Positions 1-5,250 of a stretch of 5,250 nt of DNA are shown one piece after another. The stretch is from contig DQAM01000488.1 of assembly GCA_003523545.1 (NCBI GenBank), positions 1 through 5,250 of the forward strand, given 5' to 3'. Position numbers and translations under genes: made by a program. The notes beneath the pieces were generated by a model. That model did no database searches. It saw only the letters and a list, made by a program, of their open reading frames with translations, and was not told where the DNA came from. How positions within the stretch are numbered: position 1 is the stretch's first letter; each line of letters opens with the position of its first letter. This DNA is from Dysgonomonas sp. GTDB lineage: Bacteria > Bacteroidota > Bacteroidia > Bacteroidales > Dysgonomonadaceae.

Positions 1-1364
1 AGCGTCTTATCAGGCCCTGAGAATTTTTCAATTATTTTTTTTATTTTTTGTTTATTACCGGTATCCAGTCCATGCAAAGGCTCATCCAGGATAAGTAAAT
101 CGGGGTCTTTTACAAATACACGTGCCAGCAATACAAGGCGCTGTTCTCCCGTAGATATGTTTAGAAACGAAGTATCGCTTATATGCCCGATGCCGAACAG
201 CTCCATCCATTTCATAGCTATCGCTTCCTGTCCGGCATTGCACTTGCGGTACAAACCTATAGTATCGAAAAAGCCGGAACCTACCACATCCAGGCACCTC
301 ACATTCTTTAAGTAGTAAAGATGCATTTCGGGCGAAATATAACCTATGTGTTTCTTTATATCCCATATACTTTCGCCTGTTCCGCGCTTACGGTCGAACA
401 GCGTAATATCGTTGGCATACGCCTGCGGATTATCGCCTGCCACAAGGCTGAGCAAGGTGGATTTACCCGAACCGTTCTCACCGAGCAAAGCCCATTTCTC
501 TCCCCTTTTCACCTGCCAGTCGAGGTTTCTAAGGATAGTACGTTTACCATAACGGATGAGGATATTCTTCATTATCAATGTATTTTCGAAAGAATAATGT
601 TCAGCCGGAGAATATGATAACCCCTCCATATCCACTTTCATATCCACACTGAACAAATCATCCTGAACTTTTTCATCCTCCAGAAATTCTTCTCTTTTAC
701 AGACCGCTCCCAGCTCCTTATTTTTCACCGGAAGCACATGAGTAATCATAGACGGTATATCTTTCGGATTAGAGAGCACCAAAACGATTTGTAAGCCGTC
801 GAGGTCGGCCAGTCTTGCCAATACCTCGTTCAATACAGCCCTCGACCTCACATCCAGCCCGATAAACGGATTATCCAAAACAAGTATCCTTGGCCTCTCG
901 AGGAGAGACCGCACAATCAGAGTCTTCCTCAATTCCCCGCTCGAAAGCAGGTTTATCGGTTTATCTGTCAAATCCTCAATACCAAAAGATTCTATCAGAA
1001 AATCCACCCATTCCCCGTCCCCCTTCGAAAACAGTTCATTTACCACAGGCATATCCGCTTCATCGCCTGCATTCCACCGCTGTTGATAATAACTGTTCCG
1101 AAGGTCGGCCAAATCGTAAATATCACTAAAAGCAACATACTTCACCGTCTGTCGCAGAGTGAGATTGTTTTGAGTAGCAATACTCCCCGATTTCAGGGCA
1201 TATTTTCCGGTAAGTATATCTATCAGCAGGCTCTTACCTGCCCCGTTAGGGCCTATTACCGCCCAGTGTTCACCGTCATTTATAGCCCAGTTTATGGGCT
1301 GTTTAAATTCTAATATATCGAAACGCGGGACCGCATTATTTATTTGAATTAGTCTGTTCTCCAT
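1..1364 (-). CDS. modF: Tandem ABC ATPase of the ModF/PhrA type, C-terminus cut by window edge
   Basis: This is a soluble protein with two ABC ATPase domains and no membrane segments; 454 residues are visible and the frame is open to the left edge. Domain 1 has Walker A GPNGAGKS (38-45), signature LSSGE (140-144) and Walker B ILVLDNP (160-166). Domain 2 has Walker A GENGSGKST (295-303), signature ISTGE (403-407) and Walker B LLILDEP (423-429) followed by HGLD. The stretch after the second Walker A (SLVAGDNPQ, then NDITLF and IWDIKKHIGY) closely resembles what I recall of E. coli ModF, which is about 490 residues, so roughly 35-40 residues are missing. Domain 1 lacks the catalytic glutamate (Asn165) and has Asn199 at the H-loop, so its site is probably weak or inactive. 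The family is linked by name to molybdenum uptake (ModF) and photorepair (PhrA), but its role is poorly defined and no mod genes are visible here. The start at 1364 is the only ATG at the N-terminus; AAAGGA lies 10 nt upstream. Family assignment is strong; the symbol is by similarity only. Confidence 0.95.
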   Translation of the reverse strand, partial: MENRLIQINNAVPRFDILEFKQPINWAINDGEHWAVIGPNGAGKSLLIDILTGKYALKSGSIATQNNLTLRQTVKYVAFSDIYDLADLRNSYYQQRWNAGDEADMPVVNELFSKGDGEWVDFLIESFGIEDLTDKPINLLSSGELRKTLIVRSLLERPRILVLDNPFIGLDVRSRAVLNEVLARLADLDGLQIVLVLSNPKDIPSMITHVLPVKNKELGAVCKREEFLEDEKVQDDLFSVDMKVDMEGLSYSPAEHYSFENTLIMKNILIRYGKRTILRNLDWQVKRGEKWALLGENGSGKSTLLSLVAGDNPQAYANDITLFDRKRGTGESIWDIKKHIGYISPEMHLYYLKNVRCLDVVGSGFFDTIGLYRKCNAGQEAIAMKWMELFGIGHISDTSFLNISTGEQRLVLLARVFVKDPDLLILDEPLHGLDTGNKQKIKKIIEKFSGPDKT

Positions 1365-1374
1365 TTTACTTCAT

Positions 1375-1380
1375 TCCTTT
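1375..1380 (-). promoter_or_regulatory. Possible ribosome binding site AAAGGA for the ModF-like gene
   Basis: AAAGGA on the minus strand lies 10 nt before the ATG at 1364 and supports that start. It would sit at the extreme 5' end of the transcript if the predicted promoter is correct, so its use is uncertain. Shine-Dalgarno sequences are often weak or absent in Bacteroidota. Confidence 0.35.
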
Positions 1381-1386
1381 AGGCCC

Positions 1387-1418
1387 CAAAATTAGACATT
1401 TCCCGTTAAGCCGGCAAC
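1387..1418 (-). promoter_or_regulatory. Predicted Bacteroidota-type promoter for the ModF-like gene
   Basis: Read on the minus strand, GTTG (1418-1415), a 20-nt spacer and TAATTTTG (1394-1387) match the Bacteroidota -33/-7 pattern (TTTG, 19-21 nt, TAnnTTTG); the -7 is perfect. Transcription would start near 1380, giving a leader of about 16 nt before the ATG at 1364. This is a pattern match only. Its -33 element shares a base with that of the opposite promoter. Confidence 0.5.
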
Positions 1419-1448
1419 TTGGTATCCGGCAAATAGAAAATACATTTG
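1418..1448 (+). promoter_or_regulatory. Predicted rightward Bacteroidota-type promoter
   Basis: CTTG (1418-1421), a 19-nt spacer and TACATTTG (1441-1448) match the -33/-7 pattern, with a perfect -7. It is the best rightward match found upstream of the secreted-protein gene. The inferred start near 1455 would give a leader of about 230 nt, which is long for a 143-residue protein. A weaker promoter nearer the gene cannot be excluded. Confidence 0.42.
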
Positions 1449-1562
1449 GCCCTATAATATCCATAAAAAACATTAATATTCAAATTGAAGCAGTAATTCC
1501 ACAACCTATTTTATCTTTATAATATAGCTTACAAACTAAAATATATTCTCGCAGAACACTAA

Positions 1563-1594
1563 TTTATAAACCGGATAAGCTAATCCTTTATGAA
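1563..1594 (+). repeat. Imperfect hairpin in the leader of the secreted-protein gene
   Basis: The left arm TTTATAAA-CC-GGAT (1563-1576) can pair with ATCCTTTATGAA (1583-1594): GGAT with ATCC, ATAAA with TTTAT, one T-G wobble and two outer T-A pairs, with CC (1571-1572) as a bulge and AAGCTA as the loop. It is mostly A-T, so its stability is modest. No T-run directly follows it on either strand, so it is not a standard terminator. If the rightward promoter is used, it lies in the 5' leader RNA about 95 nt before the coding region. Its function is unknown. Confidence 0.35.
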
Positions 1595-1686
1595 AACAAA
1601 CATTTTTTAATTCAACTCTTAAGGTATAAACGGAAACCGCATCTTTTTTCGATACTCTATTACAAACTATTAAAACAAATTGCATT

Positions 1687-2118
1687 ATGAAAAACCTATT
1701 TTTACTTTTATTTTTTTGTTTGTTCTCGTTTCCTACATTCGCAGTGAATGATACCCCAAACGAAACAGAGGCTATACAATCAAGCGCGCCAAGCTGGATT
1801 AATTCTTTATTTTTCACAAACCGGCAATCAGGAACTGACTGGGCCAGTGGAGAAATGTATTTTCCGGAAACTGCTACGGTAACATTTTTTCTAGCAGCCC
1901 CTTCGTCCGGATCCAAAGCCTTTAAATATTATCTGGGATATAAATTATATTATGTAAATGCAGATATGGGCGATCAATACATAATTATAAATATTCCAAA
2001 AGGAACTACATTCCAGGTTAGAATAGAAAAAAACGGAGTTACAGAAGGGACGCCTGCCCGGATTACGACTACAGAAGTGAATGGATATTCCTGGCGGCCT
2101 TACCCAATCGTGAAATAA
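1687..2118 (+). CDS. Small secreted protein of unknown function
   Basis: The 143-residue product begins with a textbook Sec signal peptide: MKN, then a hydrophobic core (LFLLLFFCLFSF) and a probable signal peptidase I site after Ala19 (TFA, then VNDTP). There is no lipobox, as Cys11 lies in the middle of the hydrophobic core, so the product is predicted to be exported to the periplasm or beyond rather than made a lipoprotein. The mature part (about 124 residues) has no cysteine and no second membrane segment. It is rich in aromatics and has several alternating hydrophobic stretches (about 63-70, 79-91, 98-104, 108-114) that suggest a small beta-sandwich or barrel. I do not recognise the family. 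The ATG gives a complete signal peptide, which supports this start. It is a single-gene unit: divergent gene upstream, terminator 18 nt downstream. A role in surface or envelope biology would be a guess. Confidence 0.78.
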   Translation: MKNLFLLLFFCLFSFPTFAVNDTPNETEAIQSSAPSWINSLFFTNRQSGTDWASGEMYFPETATVTFFLAAPSSGSKAFKYYLGYKLYYVNADMGDQYIIINIPKGTTFQVRIEKNGVTEGTPARITTTEVNGYSWRPYPIVK

Positions 2119-2135
2119 AGAAAAATAACCCATAT

Positions 2136-2170
2136 AAAAGAAGATTATTCGTACCGGATAATCTTTTTTT
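2136..2170 (+). terminator. Rho-independent-type terminator after the secreted-protein gene
   Basis: AAGATTAT (2141-2148) and ATAATCTT (2158-2165) form an exact 8-bp stem around a 9-nt loop, followed by a T-run to 2170. A short A-run before the stem can pair with the T-run, extending the stem and making weak termination on the minus strand possible as well. It begins 18 nt after the TAA stop at 2116-2118 and separates this gene from the ATPase gene. Confidence 0.85.
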
Positions 2171-2229
2171 ATACCATTTCCTACTTTAATTTTATTATTT
2201 GAAAGGCCCTAATGAATAAACATTAATTA

Positions 2230-2255
2230 AAATTGCAATCTTGACATTGCAAATT
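2230..2255. promoter_or_regulatory. TTGCAA doublet, possible operator over the -33 element
   Basis: The palindrome TTGCAA occurs twice, at 2233-2238 and 2247-2252, 14 nt apart, flanked by A/T so that the whole 26 nt form a near-perfect inverted repeat (AAATTGCAA, 8 nt, TTGCAAATT). The right copy covers the TTG of the predicted -33 element. This is the arrangement expected for a dimeric regulator's binding site, but the DNA is AT-rich and no regulator gene is identified. Confidence 0.35.
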
Positions 2256-2278
2256 ATGAAAAAAAAGACTTATCTTCG
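2246..2278 (+). promoter_or_regulatory. Predicted promoter for the AAA ATPase gene
   Basis: ATTG (2246-2249), a 21-nt spacer and TATCTTCG (2271-2278) fit the Bacteroidota pattern with one mismatch in each element. Transcription from near 2285 gives a leader of about 30 nt before the GTG at 2315, a normal distance. The gene therefore seems to be transcribed independently of the terminated gene upstream. Confidence 0.55.
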
Positions 2279-2314
2279 TACCTCTAAAATTACGTTCAAA
2301 AAAACATCTTATTT

Positions 2315-3505
2315 GTGGAATCTTTTTTCAGGACACATAAATATTTAGTCGAACATTTAGGTGATCCGGTCGACCGCCGTCTGATGGACGAAGTAGACCT
2401 TGATCACAGGCTCATCGGGATAAAAGGTACAAGAGGTGTCGGTAAGACTACCTTTTTACTACAATATGCAAAAAAATTCTCGGACCTCGACAAAAGGGAT
2501 TGTTTATATATCAATATGAACAATTTCTCCTTTACATGCCGTACACTCTATGATTTTGCGGAAGAATTCTATTTTAAAGGCGGAAAAACCCTGCTGATAG
2601 ACCAGATTTTCAAGTACCCGGGCTGGGCGCCCGAACTCAGGCAGTGTTACGATAAACTGACCGATCTGAAGATCGTATTCACAGGGTCTACAGTCATGCA
2701 GCTGCACGAGAGCCCGGATATAGCTCCCATTGTGAAGCATTACAATATACGGGGATTTTCGTTCCGTGAATTCCTGAACATAACGACAGGTTCGAACCTG
2801 GAATCCGTATCTCTGGACGACATAATCCATCGTCACGAAGAGATAGCTTCCAAAATATGTTCGAAAGTCAAACCCCTTGCCTATTTCAGAGATTACCTGC
2901 ATCACGGGTATTACCCGTTTTTTCTGGAGCAGCGAAATTTTTCGGAAAATCTGCTCAAAACGGCAAATATGATGTTGGAGATAGACATACTATTTATCAG
3001 GCAGATAGAACAATCTTATCTTTCAAAACTCAGAAAATTACTATATTTGTTATCTTTGACAGCACCGGGAAAACCGAATATAAGCCAGCTAAGTGTCGAG
3101 TGCGAAATATCGAGGGCTACAGTAACCAATTATCTGGATTACCTCAAAAATGCCCGTCTGATAAACCTTTTATACCGGGAAGGAGAAGAATTCCCTAAAA
3201 AACCCGATCTGGTATACATGCACAATACGAATCTGATTTACGCAATGATACCCGGTACTACAGACGACCAGGCACTGAGGGAGACATTCTTTTACAACCA
3301 GCTGCATCATAACAACTCGCGGCTTAAAAAAGGAACTAAAGCCGGAATCTTTTTGGTAGAAGACGGTGAACAAAAATATACATTCAAAGTGGACGGCTCA
3401 CGGGCCAGAAGCAACAAAAGATCCGAGATATACACCACAGCAGAAATGATGGAAATAGGTGAAGGAAATACCATTCCACTGTGGCTTTTCGGGTTCTTAT
3501 ATTAG
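2315..3505 (+). CDS. AAA family ATPase with winged helix and degenerate DUF4143-like C-terminus
   Basis: This is a predicted cytoplasmic ATP-binding protein of 396 residues. The Walker A motif is GTRGVGKTT (38-46). The Walker B region is TLLIDQIFKYPGW (92-104), with Asp96 but Gln97 where relatives with DE have the catalytic glutamate. VFTGST (121-126) corresponds to the TGSS sensor segment, and RGFSFREFLN (146-155) is the characteristic motif after the ATPase core of the ATPase-plus-DUF4143 group. Residues about 236-288 form a winged helix (ISQLSVECEISRATVTNYL, 256-274). The C-terminal part keeps the ETFFYNQL element (323-330) but ends in a basic segment (KVDGSRARSNKRS, 358-370) without a clear PD-(D/E)XK nuclease core. 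GTG is the only plausible start: it follows an in-frame TAA at 2285, and the next in-frame start, ATG at 2384, would remove the conserved N-terminus. No Shine-Dalgarno is evident. It resembles a widespread Bacteroidales family often present in several copies; its function is unknown. Confidence 0.93.
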   Translation: MESFFRTHKYLVEHLGDPVDRRLMDEVDLDHRLIGIKGTRGVGKTTFLLQYAKKFSDLDKRDCLYINMNNFSFTCRTLYDFAEEFYFKGGKTLLIDQIFKYPGWAPELRQCYDKLTDLKIVFTGSTVMQLHESPDIAPIVKHYNIRGFSFREFLNITTGSNLESVSLDDIIHRHEEIASKICSKVKPLAYFRDYLHHGYYPFFLEQRNFSENLLKTANMMLEIDILFIRQIEQSYLSKLRKLLYLLSLTAPGKPNISQLSVECEISRATVTNYLDYLKNARLINLLYREGEEFPKKPDLVYMHNTNLIYAMIPGTTDDQALRETFFYNQLHHNNSRLKKGTKAGIFLVEDGEQKYTFKVDGSRARSNKRSEIYTTAEMMEIGEGNTIPLWLFGFLY

Positions 3506-3620
3506 AGAATAAATTGACAACGAATAAAATAAATGGGAATTGAGGTATCAGCCGGAAATGATTAATAACTATGATCCCTTCGAATACGTCCTCGGTTCTC
3601 TTTTAAACAGTTCATTATAA

Positions 3621-5250
<1,630 letters not shown>

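Larger units (their letters stand above)
1365..1686. other. 322-nt divergent intergenic region
   Basis: No credible protein gene was found here on either strand. The left third holds two divergent promoter matches. The rest is AT-rich and contains one imperfect hairpin (1563-1594) and a six-codon reading frame starting at 1590 (MKTNIF), too short to call a gene. Between about 1610 and 1686 I see only AT-rich sequence, with no recognisable riboswitch core or tRNA-like fold. No Shine-Dalgarno is visible before the ATG at 1687. Confidence 0.7.

Noticed and set aside
82..617. Short frames on both strands in the left part of the window
   Set aside because: They lie in other frames of the ModF-like gene, whose uninterrupted frame carries all expected ABC motifs.
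1536..1916. 126-codon minus-strand frame overlapping the secreted-protein gene
   Set aside because: The sense strand encodes a clear signal peptide and has a matching terminator; the antisense product shows no domain or plausible start signals.
2256..2348. 30-codon frame beginning MKKKTYL that overlaps the start of the AAA ATPase gene
   Set aside because: It spans the predicted promoter and runs out of frame into the conserved N-terminus of the ATPase. Its A-rich start probably reflects base composition.
2504..2905. 133-codon minus-strand frame inside the AAA ATPase gene
   Set aside because: It is antisense to conserved ATPase motifs and its product looks like a random translation.

Overview
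The window looks like a chromosomal segment from a Bacteroidales-type member of the Bacteroidota (genus not determinable). The evidence is the protein content (a Bacteroidales-style AAA ATPase and a nifJ-type pyruvate:ferredoxin oxidoreductase), AT-rich intergenic DNA, mostly absent Shine-Dalgarno sequences, and several good matches to the Bacteroidota promoter pattern (TTTG-like -33, about 19-21 nt, TAnnTTTG -7).

Layout: positions 1-1364 hold, on the minus strand, most of a tandem-ATPase ABC protein of the ModF/PhrA type; its C-terminus lies beyond the left edge. Positions 1365-1686 are a 322-nt gene-free divergent region with two back-to-back promoter matches whose -33 elements overlap; the rightward one implies a leader of about 230 nt containing a hairpin. 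Positions 1687-2118 encode a small secreted protein with a clear signal peptide and no recognised family, closed by a strong stem-loop/T-tract terminator. Positions 2171-2314 carry a promoter with a TTGCAA doublet over its -33 element. Positions 2315-3505 encode a 396-residue AAA ATPase with a winged helix and a degenerate DUF4143-like C-terminus, starting at GTG. Positions 3648 to the right edge encode the first 534 residues of pyruvate:ferredoxin oxidoreductase (nifJ).

The genes do not form an obvious pathway. The ABC protein and secreted protein are divergent, the secreted protein has its own terminator, the ATPase has its own promoter, and nifJ is a central-metabolism gene that happens to lie downstream. 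They look like separate transcription units. I see no CRISPR array, tRNA, rRNA, insertion sequence or clear phage gene. I did not find a convincing new multi-gene system. The most unusual parts are the orphan secreted protein with its long leader, the symmetric divergent promoter, and the short sequence blocks shared by the two intergenic regions.
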